Positions 8,492-16,428 of a stretch of DNA of 42,641 bases are shown piece by piece (positions within the stretch are counted from its first letter, which is position 1; the number at the start of each line of letters is the position of its first letter). The position numbers and the translations under genes are program-made. The notes beneath the pieces are model-generated. The model was not told the origin of the DNA. It saw nothing but the letters and a program-made list of their open reading frames with translations, and made no database searches. Source of the DNA: DATLYH01 sp035575035 (GTDB lineage: Bacteria; Planctomycetota; Planctomycetia; Gemmatales; Gemmataceae); contig DATLYH010000015.1 of the NCBI GenBank assembly GCA_035575035.1, forward strand, positions 1-42,641, given 5' to 3'.

Positions 8492-10783
8492 TCAAAACAG
8501 GCTCCCCACCTGGTAGACCACCAGGGCCCCCAGGTAAGCGAGCACGGTCATGTAGGTGAAGGTGAACAGCGGCCAGCGCCAGCTGTTGGTTTCGCGGCGG
8601 ATGACGGCTAGCGTCGAGGCGCACTGGCAGCACAGGGCGAAAAAGACCATCAGTGATAGCGCCACCGGCACCGTAAATGTCTGCTCCGCCCGCAGCGCCT
8701 GGCCCAGTGCCGTCCCGCCGGGGTCATCTGACTCCTCGATTTCACCGGCGTCTACTTTGCCCAGGTTGTAGATGATCCCGAGCGTCCCCACCACCACCTC
8801 GCGCGCGGGAAAGCTGGCCAGGGCCGCCGTGCCGATCTTCCAGTCCCAACCTAACGGCCGCACTGCCGGCTCGATGGCGTGGCCCACCCGCCCCAGGATG
8901 CTCCGCTCCGTCCATTCCGCTTGCAGCGCATGGACCCGCTCCGGCGACCCCTCCGCCTGGGCGATCAGCTCCTCGTAGCTCTGCCCGTCGGCGTTCGTGT
9001 TTGGGAAATAGAGCAGGGCCCAGATCACGATCATGCTGGCCAGGATGACGGTGCCGGCGCGGCGCAGGAAGGCCCAGCCGCTGTCGGTCATTCGCCGCAG
9101 TACAGTCCCAGGCGACGGCCACTTGTACAGCGGCATCTCCATCACGAAGACCGGCGTCTCGCCGCGCAGCAGCGTCCGCTTCAGGGCCAGTGCCACCAGC
9201 GGGGCCGTCACCAGTCCGATGGCGTACATGCTGAACATCGTCAGGCCCGGCACCCACCAGGAGTAGCCCTCGGTCAGGAAGGCGCCGATCAGGAGAGTGT
9301 ACACCGGCAGCCGGGCCGAGCAGCTCATCAGCGGCGCCACCACAATGGTCGCTAGCCGGTCGCGGCGGTTCTCGATGACTCGCGTGGCCATGATGCCCGG
9401 CACCGCACAGGCCACACTCGACAACATCGGGATGAACGATTTGCCGCTCAGCCCGCAGCGCGCCATCAGCTTGTCCATCAAGAAGGCGGCCCGCGCCATG
9501 TAGCCGCAGTCTTCCAGCACGGCGAGGAAGGCGAACAGGATCAAGATCTGCGGTAGGAAGATGACCACACTGCCGACCCCCTCCAGCACGCCGTCGATCA
9601 GCAGGCTGGCCAGCGGGCCGCGCGGTAGCGCCTCGCTCAGGAAGCCGGCCAGCAGGTTCTTCCCCTGGTCGATCAGGTCCATCAGCGGCCGGGCCCAGGT
9701 GAAGATCGCCTGGAAGACAACGAACATCACCACCAGGAAGACCAGCGTCCCCCAGACCTTGTGGGTAAGCACGCGGTCGAGGCGGTCGGTCCAGGTGATG
9801 GGCCGCTGCCGGGGACGCTCGACGCAGCCGACCGTCGCTTCCCGAATCCAGGCGTAGCGCGCGCGGGCCTCGATGCCGGGCACCGGACAACCGGCCTCGG
9901 CCAGCCGCTGCCGGGCCTCTGCGAGGACGGCGAGCGAGCGGCCGGCGTCAGCCGGCCGGTGCAGCGAGCGACTTGCGGCTTGCAAGCGGGCGAGTGGGGA
10001 TAATGACCCCTGGGCAGTCAGCCGGCTCTCGACGTAGCCGCCGACATCCAAGAGCAGGCGGCGGACCAGGAACCGCGGCACATGCCCGCCCAGCTGCTCG
10101 GCGAGTTGATCGATCTCGCGCTCGAACGCCTCGGGAAACTGCACTCCCCTCGGCAGCACCGGCCGGTCCGGGCAATCCGCAATCCGCAATCCGCAATCCG
10201 CAATCGCCGACTTCAGCCGTTCCAGTCCCCTTCCCTTGTTCGCCTGGATCGGCACCACCGGAACGCCGAGTTGCTTGCTGAGCCGTTCCGCATCGATGCG
10301 CAAGCCCTGCGCCTGAGCGATGTCGATCATGTTCAGCGCCACCACGACCGGCACGCCCAGCTCCATTACCTGAGTGGTCAGGTAGAGGTTGCGCTCCAGG
10401 TTGGAGGCATCGACGATGGAGACCACCACGTCCGGCCGCGGTTCGCCCGGCAGCTGGCCGAGAATCAAGTCCACGGCGACCATCTCGTCGGGGCTGCGCG
10501 GGGCCAGGCTGTAGGTGCCCGGCAGATCGATCAGGTCAAAGGTCTGTCCCCGATAGGTCATCCGCCCCTTCTTGGTCTCGACAGTGACGCCGGGGTAGTT
10601 GCCGACACGCTGGCGCATGCCGGCCAAGGCGTTGAAGAGGGTGGTCTTGCCCGTGTTCGGATTGCCGACCAAGGCAACCGTGACCCGGTGACCCGGTGAC
10701 AAGGTGACAAGGTGACCGGCTGCCCGCGCGACCGGGTGATGAGGAGAACCTACTGAGGAGCGCTCGCCATTCACTTGCTTCAC
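8492..10783 (-). CDS. feoB: ferrous iron transporter FeoB
   Basis: About 763 residues. The N-terminal GTPase has G1 GNPNTGKT (residues about 40-47), G3 DLPG (86-89) and G4 NMID (151-154); the C-terminal half holds the gate-containing membrane domain with paired PxxxSxxxCxxP-like segments (FIPMLSSVACAVPG and later LASFPAREVVVG). It imports Fe2+ across the inner membrane. The first codon appears to be GTG at 10783; no ATG exists near the start, and residues 1-33 are largely encoded by octamer repeats before the native-looking VTVALVGNPN. Two more repeat-derived stretches lie in the cytoplasmic part (heptamer repeat at residues about 193-204; a palindromic segment at 9936-9990). It follows feoA by 20 bp. 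Confidence 0.95.
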   Translation of the reverse strand: MKQVNGERSSVGSPHHPVARAAGHLVTLSPGHRVTVALVGNPNTGKTTLFNALAGMRQRVGNYPGVTVETKKGRMTYRGQTFDLIDLPGTYSLAPRSPDEMVAVDLILGQLPGEPRPDVVVSIVDASNLERNLYLTTQVMELGVPVVVALNMIDIAQAQGLRIDAERLSKQLGVPVVPIQANKGRGLERLKSAIADCGLRIADCPDRPVLPRGVQFPEAFEREIDQLAEQLGGHVPRFLVRRLLLDVGGYVESRLTAQGSLSPLARLQAASRSLHRPADAGRSLAVLAEARQRLAEAGCPVPGIEARARYAWIREATVGCVERPRQRPITWTDRLDRVLTHKVWGTLVFLVVMFVVFQAIFTWARPLMDLIDQGKNLLAGFLSEALPRGPLASLLIDGVLEGVGSVVIFLPQILILFAFLAVLEDCGYMARAAFLMDKLMARCGLSGKSFIPMLSSVACAVPGIMATRVIENRRDRLATIVVAPLMSCSARLPVYTLLIGAFLTEGYSWWVPGLTMFSMYAIGLVTAPLVALALKRTLLRGETPVFVMEMPLYKWPSPGTVLRRMTDSGWAFLRRAGTVILASMIVIWALLYFPNTNADGQSYEELIAQAEGSPERVHALQAEWTERSILGRVGHAIEPAVRPLGWDWKIGTAALASFPAREVVVGTLGIIYNLGKVDAGEIEESDDPGGTALGQALRAEQTFTVPVALSLMVFFALCCQCASTLAVIRRETNSWRWPLFTFTYMTVLAYLGALVVYQVGSLF
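9936..9990. repeat. palindromic/low-complexity insert within feoB
   Basis: Within feoB, GGCCGGC GTCA GCCGGCC forms a perfect 7-bp dyad and is followed by ACTTGCGGCTTGCAAGC, which resembles the AGCCGCTTGCGGCTT arm of the intergenic inverted repeat at 35811. The encoded peptide (ASRSLHRPADAGRSLAV) is not typical of FeoB and lies in the cytoplasmic linker ahead of the membrane domain. Confidence 0.4.
10172..10205. repeat. (GCAATCC)n heptamer repeat inside feoB
   Basis: Four full and one nearly full copy of GCAATCC in tandem, 34 bp, inside the feoB coding region just after the GTPase core. It encodes IADCGLRIADC on the minus strand. Three units equal 21 bp, so gain or loss in threes keeps frame. 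The same heptamer class is often seen as an in-frame insert in planctomycete proteins. Confidence 0.8.
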
Positions 10784-10804
10784 CTTGTCACTTTGTCACC
10801 TTGT
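10680..10804. repeat. octamer repeats in inverted orientation around the feoB start
   Basis: Five octamers of the form GTGACCCG/GTGACAAG run from 10680 to 10719, and three in the opposite orientation (CACCTTGT, CACTTTGT, CACCTTGT) run from 10781 to the feoA stop. The pair flanks about 60 bp and can fold into an imperfect hairpin. It supplies the feoB GTG start and most of the N-terminal extension of the protein. Confidence 0.7.
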
Positions 10805-11055
10805 CATCCCCCGAGGGGCGTGACCACGATGCGGGCGGCTTCCTGGCGGCGCAGGCTGAGGCGGTAGTCGCGGAGGCGGATCTCCATTGGGTCGCCCAGC
10901 GGGGCAAAGCCGACCACCTCAACCTCTTCCCCTTCCAGTAGGCCCATCTCCAGAAGACGTTGCATCAGGGCGTCCTCTCCCTTGATCGCCTGGATAGCGG
11001 CGCGTTGGCCGATCTGGAGCCGGTCGAGGGAAACGGGTTGGACACCTTGAGGCAT
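10804..11055 (-). CDS. feoA: FeoA family protein
   Basis: About 83 residues, an SH3-like small cytoplasmic protein typical in length for FeoA. Visible signatures are ALMQRLLEMGLLEGEEVEVVG in the middle and the terminal strand LSLRRQEAARIVV. FeoA acts with FeoB in Fe2+ uptake, probably by contacting its GTPase domain. The ATG at 11055 fits. It sits 51 bp after the other FeoA-like gene and 20 bp before feoB, so the set is almost certainly one transcript. Confidence 0.9.
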   Translation of the reverse strand: MPQGVQPVSLDRLQIGQRAAIQAIKGEDALMQRLLEMGLLEGEEVEVVGFAPLGDPMEIRLRDYRLSLRRQEAARIVVTPLGG

Positions 11056-11106
11056 GAGGGAAACGGGGTAGGAAGGTCAAGGCCGGGCGGGGGCCGGGAC
11101 GCCGGC

Positions 11107-11343
11107 TCAGGCTACTTGCTCCAGCACCGGGCGGACCAGGATCTGCATGGCCCACTCGCCGCGCAGACTAAGCCGACTGCCGCCGATCTGGAGCAGACAG
11201 GGGCTTCCGGGACGAAGCACCCGCAGCCGGCAGCCGGGCCGAACACCCAGCTCAGCCATCCGACCCACCCAGGCCGGTTCACCGGTCACTTCGGCAACGT
11301 CGGCCCACTCTCCCTCTTGAAGCAGCTCCAGCGGCAGCAACAT
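11107..11343 (-). CDS. feoA: second FeoA-domain protein, first gene of the feo operon
   Basis: About 78 residues: LPLELLQEGEWADVAEVTG, then RMAELGVRPGCRLRVLRPG and the terminal LSLRGEWAMQILV, the FeoA pattern. It is only distantly similar to the next FeoA (shared LSLR and mid-domain MxELG/LLEMG). Two FeoA proteins with one FeoB are common. The ATG at 11343 has GGTGAG 7 bases upstream; an in-frame GTG at 11355 would add four residues. Its upstream region carries the promoter and Fur-like site described separately. Confidence 0.85.
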   Translation of the reverse strand: MLLPLELLQEGEWADVAEVTGEPAWVGRMAELGVRPGCRLRVLRPGSPCLLQIGGSRLSLRGEWAMQILVRPVLEQVA

Positions 11344-11386
11344 ATTAGTTCTCACCGTTTTCCCACCCCCTGGTCGGCTCTGAGAC

Positions 11387-11401
11387 TGAGACTGAATCTC
11401 A
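11387..11401. promoter_or_regulatory. Fur-like palindrome at the feo promoter
   Basis: TGAGACTGAATCTCA, a near-perfect 7-1-7 dyad. The Fur 7-1-7 consensus is TGATAATNATTATCA and the variant TGAGAATNATTCTCA is common in GC-rich bacteria; 13 of the 15 positions agree with the latter, counting the free central base. The hexamer TGAGAC also occurs twice in tandem from 11381. It lies just downstream of the -10 of the feo promoter, where a bound repressor would block transcription. Confidence 0.6.
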
Positions 11402-11405
11402 ATCT

Positions 11406-11433
11406 ACTTTATCAAGGGCGCTTTTTGTGTCAA
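11406..11433 (-). promoter_or_regulatory. sigma70-type promoter of the feo operon
   Basis: On the minus strand, TTGACA (11433-11428), a 16-bp spacer, then TAAAGT (11411-11406). The -35 is perfect and the -10 matches 4 of 6. Initiation would fall near 11400, inside the Fur-like palindrome, about 55 bases before the first feoA start. Confidence 0.6.
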
Positions 11434-11523
11434 GGACTGGGCAAAGAAAAAAACCCTTAGCCGGAGGTTACCGGGGACGCCGCAGCCGACACGTTCTGCA
11501 TGCCGGCTACCGGAACCTGGTCT

Positions 11524-12384
11524 TCACTTCTGTCGGCGTTCGTCGAGATAGGCCCGGAGTGCTTCTTTCCAGGGCCGCAGCGGCGGCAGCCCCAGCGCCT
11601 GGTACGCCTCCATCGCCAGCACACTGTAACTTGGCCGACGAGCGGGTGCCCCGTACTCCTGGGTGGTGATGGGCAAGACATCCGCCTGAACCTGGGCCAG
11701 CTCAAAGATGGTGCGGGCAAACTCGTACCAGGAGCAGCAGCCGGCGTTCGTCACATGATAAAGACCGAACCGGCCGGTCGGCACCAGGCTGGCTGTCGCG
11801 GCGGCGATGTCGGCGGTGTAGCTCGGCGTCAGCACCTGGTCGGCCACCACGCGCAGAGGTTTGCCCTCTCCCGCACGGCGCAGCATCGTCTCGACGAAGT
11901 TGCCCCCTTTGCCGCCGCTGCCCCAGACTCCGTACAGCCCGCAGGTGCGGATCACAAAGTGCCGCGGGCAGAGGGAGCGCACCAGGTACTCGCCGGCCAA
12001 CTTGCTCAGGCCATAGACGTTGATTGGCCCGGGAGCGTCCGTCTCGGCGTAGGGCCTGCGCCGATCCTTGTCCAACCCGAAGACATAATCGCTGCTGAAG
12101 TGAACGAGGACGCAGCCGAGATCGCGGCAGATCATCGCCAGATGCCGGACTCCCCAGACATTTGTGGCAAAGGCGGCCTCCGGCTCGCTCTCGGCGCGGT
12201 CCACCAGGTTGTAGGCGGCACAGTTGACTACCACATCGGGCCGCAGCTCGACCAGCGTCGCGCGCAGCGCCTCCGGGCGGGTCAGGTCGGCCTGCGGGCG
12301 TGTCAGGGGGATGACTTCACCGGCGAGGCGCGGGCCCAGGTCGCGCCCGAGCTGGCCGCCGGCGCCCAGGATGACATAGCGCAT
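11524..12384 (-). CDS. rfbD: dTDP-4-dehydrorhamnose reductase
   Basis: About 286 residues, an NADPH-dependent extended short-chain reductase. It has the N-terminal GAGGQLG nucleotide motif (residues 7-13), VNCAAYNLVDRAE with the family Asn-Cys-Ala-Ala-Tyr segment, the HFSSDYVFGL strand with the catalytic Ser, and Y124-GLSK128 of the Tyr-x-x-x-Lys pair. It catalyses the last step to dTDP-L-rhamnose. The ATG at 12384 has GAAGGTGA upstream. No other rml genes are adjacent, so the gene stands alone here; RmlC/RmlB would have to be elsewhere. Confidence 0.9.
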   Translation of the reverse strand: MRYVILGAGGQLGRDLGPRLAGEVIPLTRPQADLTRPEALRATLVELRPDVVVNCAAYNLVDRAESEPEAAFATNVWGVRHLAMICRDLGCVLVHFSSDYVFGLDKDRRRPYAETDAPGPINVYGLSKLAGEYLVRSLCPRHFVIRTCGLYGVWGSGGKGGNFVETMLRRAGEGKPLRVVADQVLTPSYTADIAAATASLVPTGRFGLYHVTNAGCCSWYEFARTIFELAQVQADVLPITTQEYGAPARRPSYSVLAMEAYQALGLPPLRPWKEALRAYLDERRQK

Positions 12385-12457
12385 CGTTGTTTCACCTTCA
12401 ACGGTGGGTTCGATTATCATTGCGCCCAAGGACCGCTCCGGCGAAATCCCCGCCGCA

Positions 12458-13054
12458 TCAATACACCTCGGCCAGGAAGCGAAGCAATTCCTGGTGGAAG
12501 GCCGCCGGGTCGCTCATGTAGGGGGCATGGCTGCCGCCGGCGATGATGACCTTGCGCCCCCGCTTCACTGCCTGCACCAGCAGGTCGGCGTGCTCCTGGG
12601 GGACCGTCCGGTCATGCTCGCCCCAGACAGCCAGGACTGGTGCGGTGGTCCGGCCCAGCTGCTGCCGGTACTCCGCCAGACCCACCGGTGCGACCGCCAC
12701 GAACCCAGCCAACCGCTCCGGCTCCTCGGTTACCAACGGCAAGGCGTAGCGCCCGCTCATGGAAGGGGAAACCACCACCGGCGTCGCGATGTCTAACTCG
12801 TCAAGCAAGGCCCGCAGCCAGGAATGGGGCGATCCCTTGCTGGGGGCCGACTGCCCGTAGCCGGGCAGGTCCACCGCATACGCCCGGTAGCCGGCCTCGG
12901 CCAGGGTGGCCATCGTCCCGATCTGCTTCCAGGTGGCGGCATGGAAACTGGCACCGTGCAGCAAAACAACAGGCTGTCCCCCCTCCGGCCCTGCGAGGAG
13001 GTAGTGGACGCGGCAGCCGTTGACCTCCACCCAATGCGATTGCTCGGGCAACAT
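12458..13054 (-). CDS. alpha/beta-fold hydrolase
   Basis: About 198 residues. An oxyanion-hole motif (VVLLHGASFH, residues about 29-38), the VDLPGYGQS strand, a nucleophile elbow S-P-S98-M-S-G, an acidic GEHD148 and GSH176APY give a complete Ser-Asp-His triad. It is a little short for the fold, with a small lid. The ATG at 13054 has AGAAG nearby. Substrate unknown; esterase or C-C hydrolase activity are both possible. It lies 73 bp upstream of rfbD on the same strand. Confidence 0.85.
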   Translation of the reverse strand: MLPEQSHWVEVNGCRVHYLLAGPEGGQPVVLLHGASFHAATWKQIGTMATLAEAGYRAYAVDLPGYGQSAPSKGSPHSWLRALLDELDIATPVVVSPSMSGRYALPLVTEEPERLAGFVAVAPVGLAEYRQQLGRTTAPVLAVWGEHDRTVPQEHADLLVQAVKRGRKVIIAGGSHAPYMSDPAAFHQELLRFLAEVY

Positions 13055-13233
13055 GATGATTCTTCTCGATCGGTGTCCTGTGCGTCCCAAGTATCCCGGA
13101 TGGTAGCGAGCCGTCGCATCCGTTCACGGTCGGGATCGGTCACAACGCCGATTGCCGACCGGATGGATTATCCACCCGTCCTCCAAGCGATCAAGGCCGC
13201 GCCTCCCTTTACGCCAGGAAGTTAACCACCGGC

Positions 13234-13653
13234 CTACTCCTCCCGAGCCGGGGTTCGCCGCTCTGCCTTGCGGCGTGCCTGGTGGCGTTTGGCTTGCAGG
13301 CGGCGCTCCTTGGCTGCACGCGATGGGCGAGTGGCCTTGCGCGGCCGAGGCCGGTATAGGGCCCGCAGCACCAGCGCGCGGAGCTTCTCCAGACAGTCCC
13401 GCCGGTTGCGTTGCTGGTCGCGGAAGCGGTCCGAATTAAGGACCAACTCCCCCTCGGCCGTGATCCGCCCCCGCTGCTGCACGCGGAGCCGATCTCGGAC
13501 ATCTTCGGGCAGGCTGGAATTGGACGCCAGGTTCCAGCGCAGCACCGCCTTGGATGCCACCTTGTTGACGTTCTGCCCGCCGGGGCCGCCGGCGCGGACA
13601 AAGCTCCAGCGCAACTCGCTGTCCGGAATATGTAGTTGTCCCGTGATCTCCAT
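13234..13653 (-). CDS. arfB: alternative ribosome-rescue factor ArfB (peptidyl-tRNA hydrolase)
   Basis: About 139 residues. The release-factor-type GGQ loop is clear (RAGGPGGQNVNK, GGQ at 25-27), and the C-terminus is a long basic helix rich in Arg/Lys (KERRLQAKRHQARRKAER), the part that enters the empty mRNA channel. These two features and the length are diagnostic of ArfB (YaeJ), which frees stalled ribosomes lacking a stop codon. The start at 13653 gives the usual N-terminus MEITGQLHIP. It is divergent from the glycosyltransferase gene. Confidence 0.93.
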   Translation of the reverse strand: MEITGQLHIPDSELRWSFVRAGGPGGQNVNKVASKAVLRWNLASNSSLPEDVRDRLRVQQRGRITAEGELVLNSDRFRDQQRNRRDCLEKLRALVLRALYRPRPRKATRPSRAAKERRLQAKRHQARRKAERRTPAREE

Positions 13654-13744
13654 GCTTGCCCTGGTCCCCTCGCCCCGGTTTGACCCGCCTTGACGCCGAC
13701 AGGCAAAGCACCTACCATTCTCGCCGAAACAGGGAGGTCTTGAA

Positions 13745-15463
13745 ATGGACAACCCGCGGCGGAGCGGGGAAACGAGAGAAGGCATGGCAGGCCGGGCAGC
13801 CAACTCGCCGGCACAGGACGGAAGGATGGTGCCGGCATTGGCCATCTCCCGCGGCGACCCAGGACCGCTTTCTTCCACCCCCGTCACTGATCCCGACCGG
13901 CGGCGTGAGCTGGGCCTGCTCGTTGTGCTGCTGCTGGCGGCCGTGGGCATCCGCGTCTGGCATCTTACCCACACCGAGGTAGCGGCCCGCGACAGCATCG
14001 GCTATATCCGCTACGCCTGGCAGCTCCGGCACCACCCCTGGGCCGACGTGATCCGGAAGTCCGAGCCTCATCCGGGCTACCCGCTCGCCATCCTGGCCGT
14101 CTCCGAGGTCGTCCGTCGGGCCGTCCCCGGCCCTGAATGCATCACAATGCAGCTCAGCGCCCAGCTGGCCAACGCCCTGGCAGGAGTGCTGCTGGTGGTG
14201 CCGATGTTCTACCTGGGCCGGGAGCTGTTCAACCGCGCGGTCGGCTTCTGGGCGGCGCTACTGTTTCAATGCCTGCCCGCCAGCGGCCGGGTTCTGTCGG
14301 ACGGTCTCTCGGAAGGGCTCTTCTTGCTGTTTGCCGCCGCCGCCCTGGCGTCGGCTGTGCGCGCCCTACGCCGCCATACCGTGACCGGCTTCGCCCTGAC
14401 CGGCCTGTTCGCCGGGCTGAGCTACCTGACCCGGCCGGAGGGGGCCCTGACCGTGGCTGCAACCGGTCTAGTCCTGCTCGGGGCGCAGGCCGTTCCCGCT
14501 TGGCGCCGGTCGTGGCGGCGGACCCTGGTCGGTGCCGCGGGGCTCGGCCTAGCTGCTGTCCTGGTCGCCGGCCCGTTCATTGCCGTCACCCAGCGCTTCA
14601 CCACCAAACCAACCGCCCACCGCGTCCTCGAAGCGGCTGGCTTCCGGCAGATGGACGAATCGACCCCGGAGGTTCGGTCGAGCCGGGCCGACGATCGGCA
14701 CCCCCTGCTGGCTACACTCGCCATCTGGCAACCGGACCCGGACGCGGGCGGGCCGGAACGGACACGCTGGGGCCTGTTCGCCTTGATCATGGAACTGGCC
14801 AAGGCAACCTATTACATCGGCTGGCTGCCTGCGCTGGGCGGGCTGTGGTGGTCCCGTGACCGACTGCGGCAAGTACCGGGTGCCTGGGTCGTGCTTCTGG
14901 TCTTTGTCGGCCTGGCCGCGATCCTGTGGCGTATGGCCGTGGTCGTGGGTTATCTCTCAGACCGCCACACGCTGCTACTCCTGCTCTGCATCATTTACTG
15001 GAGTGCTGCGGGACTCCTGTTCGTCGGCGGGCGGCTCGCGGCGCTGCTGGCCCGTTTCGGTGCGCCGGTCGGCGGGCTGGCGCCGGGGATGTTGGTGCTG
15101 GCGTTGATCGGCGCCGCCCTGCCGAAGACGCTCGAACCCCTCCATGCCAACCGGAGCGGCTTCCGGCAGGCCGGGCTCTGGCTGGCCGAGCACGCCGCCC
15201 CCACCGACCCGGTGATCGACCCGTATTACTGGAGCCACTATTACGCCGGCCGGGTGTTCACCGAGGGAGCCGCACCGGCCGTGCCGCCCGGCCATCAGTC
15301 GGTCCGCTATGTGGTGCTGGAGCGGGGCGCGTCGGAGCACGTCCGGCTTCGTCTGCTCCCCGAGGCCGAGCGCCTCAAAGACCAGGGCCGGATCGTCTAT
15401 CGCTGGAGCGGTCGGCGGCCCCGAGGTCGGGCGGAGATCTTCATCTATGCCGTGCCGCCCTGA
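13745..15463 (+). CDS. GT39-like membrane glycosyltransferase
   Basis: About 572 residues. A first helix at about 57-75 is followed by an extracytoplasmic loop RDSIGYIRYAWQLRHHP with an Asp in the catalytic position usual for polyprenyl-phosphate-linked-sugar transferases (PMT/ArnT superfamily), then some ten more membrane helices and a C-terminal soluble domain. It likely transfers a sugar from a polyprenyl carrier to a lipid or protein outside the cytoplasm. GGGAGG lies about 9 bases before the ATG at 13745. The first 55 residues are polar and not conserved-looking, so a later start is conceivable. The 3' end overlaps the convergent lipid-kinase gene by 19 bp. Confidence 0.82.
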   Translation: MDNPRRSGETREGMAGRAANSPAQDGRMVPALAISRGDPGPLSSTPVTDPDRRRELGLLVVLLLAAVGIRVWHLTHTEVAARDSIGYIRYAWQLRHHPWADVIRKSEPHPGYPLAILAVSEVVRRAVPGPECITMQLSAQLANALAGVLLVVPMFYLGRELFNRAVGFWAALLFQCLPASGRVLSDGLSEGLFLLFAAAALASAVRALRRHTVTGFALTGLFAGLSYLTRPEGALTVAATGLVLLGAQAVPAWRRSWRRTLVGAAGLGLAAVLVAGPFIAVTQRFTTKPTAHRVLEAAGFRQMDESTPEVRSSRADDRHPLLATLAIWQPDPDAGGPERTRWGLFALIMELAKATYYIGWLPALGGLWWSRDRLRQVPGAWVVLLVFVGLAAILWRMAVVVGYLSDRHTLLLLLCIIYWSAAGLLFVGGRLAALLARFGAPVGGLAPGMLVLALIGAALPKTLEPLHANRSGFRQAGLWLAEHAAPTDPVIDPYYWSHYYAGRVFTEGAAPAVPPGHQSVRYVVLERGASEHVRLRLLPEAERLKDQGRIVYRWSGRRPRGRAEIFIYAVPP

Positions 15464-16428
15464 GCCAAGGGAGGGGGCGGCACCATCAAGGTCAGCGCCC
15501 CCGGCACGACCTCGATGGTCACCGGCAGCCGGCCGGCTGGGTCGCCGTCGGTCTGCACCGGAGCGGGCGGCACCGACTCGATGCGGACGCACCGGACCCT
15601 GCGGTAGTGAAAGTCCGGCAGGCAGTCGCGCTGTCTGCTGATCAGGGCAGCCAGGTAACGGGCCAGGTTGACAACCCCGGGCCGCTCGAAGACGCACAGG
15701 TCTAGCCAGCCGTCGTCCGGTCGGGCCTCGGGGGCGATCGGCAGCCGCAGGCCATACAGCGGCACGTTGAACACAAAGACCAGCGCCCCGCGCAGCCGTT
15801 CGCCCGTCTCCTCGACGGTCGCTTCCATTAACGGATATGGATATGATTGCAGCGCTTGCAGCGTCGGCACCACGTAGGTCAGCCGGCTGATGTGGCCGCG
15901 CCGCCGGCGATGGACGCGATGGACCACGTCGGCGTCCAGGCCGGCGCTGGCCATCAGGCAGAAGAATCGGTCGCCGGCGCGGGCCAGGTCGAAGCGCTGG
16001 GTGTGTCCGGCAGCGATGACGTCGGCCAGGCGGCTCGCACAGCGTTCGAGCCGGCAGTACTGGGCCACCAGATTCTCGTTGCCCAGCGGCAGCAGCGCCG
16101 CGGGCAGGTGCGGCGCCCGATTGACCACTTCCAGCAATGTCCCGTCACCGCCGGCCGCCACCACGCAGCGGACCGCATTCGGATCGAGCGTGTGGAGCAA
16201 CTCGGACAGCTCCTCGCGCTGCCAGCAGACGGTCGGCGTCAGCCCCCGCCGGCGTAGGGCGCCGGCCAGCGCCTCCACCAGGCGGCGCGACTTGCCGGTG
16301 CCGGCCCGCGGGTTAGCCAGGATCGGCACCTGCCGGGCAGAGGGCAGGCGGACCGTGGTATGGAGCGATAGGGTGATGGGATCGTGGGGCTTATCCGAGG
16401 GCGCTGACACGGGCTTGCCCCTCATCAT
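15445..16428 (-). CDS. diacylglycerol kinase-like lipid kinase
   Basis: About 327 residues of the DAGK catalytic family: an early NPRAGTGK phosphate loop (residues 39-46), AAGGDGTLLEVVN (GGDGT at 93-97) and a nucleotide-site variant PLGNENLVAQ where most members have PLGTGND. The substitution of the Thr-Gly-Asn triad could change substrate or activity. Members phosphorylate diacylglycerol, sphingoid bases or related lipids at the membrane. The ATG at 16428 overlaps the upstream HEAT gene stop (ATGA), so the two are translationally coupled; longer in-frame extensions would run through that gene. Confidence 0.85.
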   Translation of the reverse strand: MMRGKPVSAPSDKPHDPITLSLHTTVRLPSARQVPILANPRAGTGKSRRLVEALAGALRRRGLTPTVCWQREELSELLHTLDPNAVRCVVAAGGDGTLLEVVNRAPHLPAALLPLGNENLVAQYCRLERCASRLADVIAAGHTQRFDLARAGDRFFCLMASAGLDADVVHRVHRRRRGHISRLTYVVPTLQALQSYPYPLMEATVEETGERLRGALVFVFNVPLYGLRLPIAPEARPDDGWLDLCVFERPGVVNLARYLAALISRQRDCLPDFHYRRVRCVRIESVPPAPVQTDGDPAGRLPVTIEVVPGALTLMVPPPPLAQGGTA

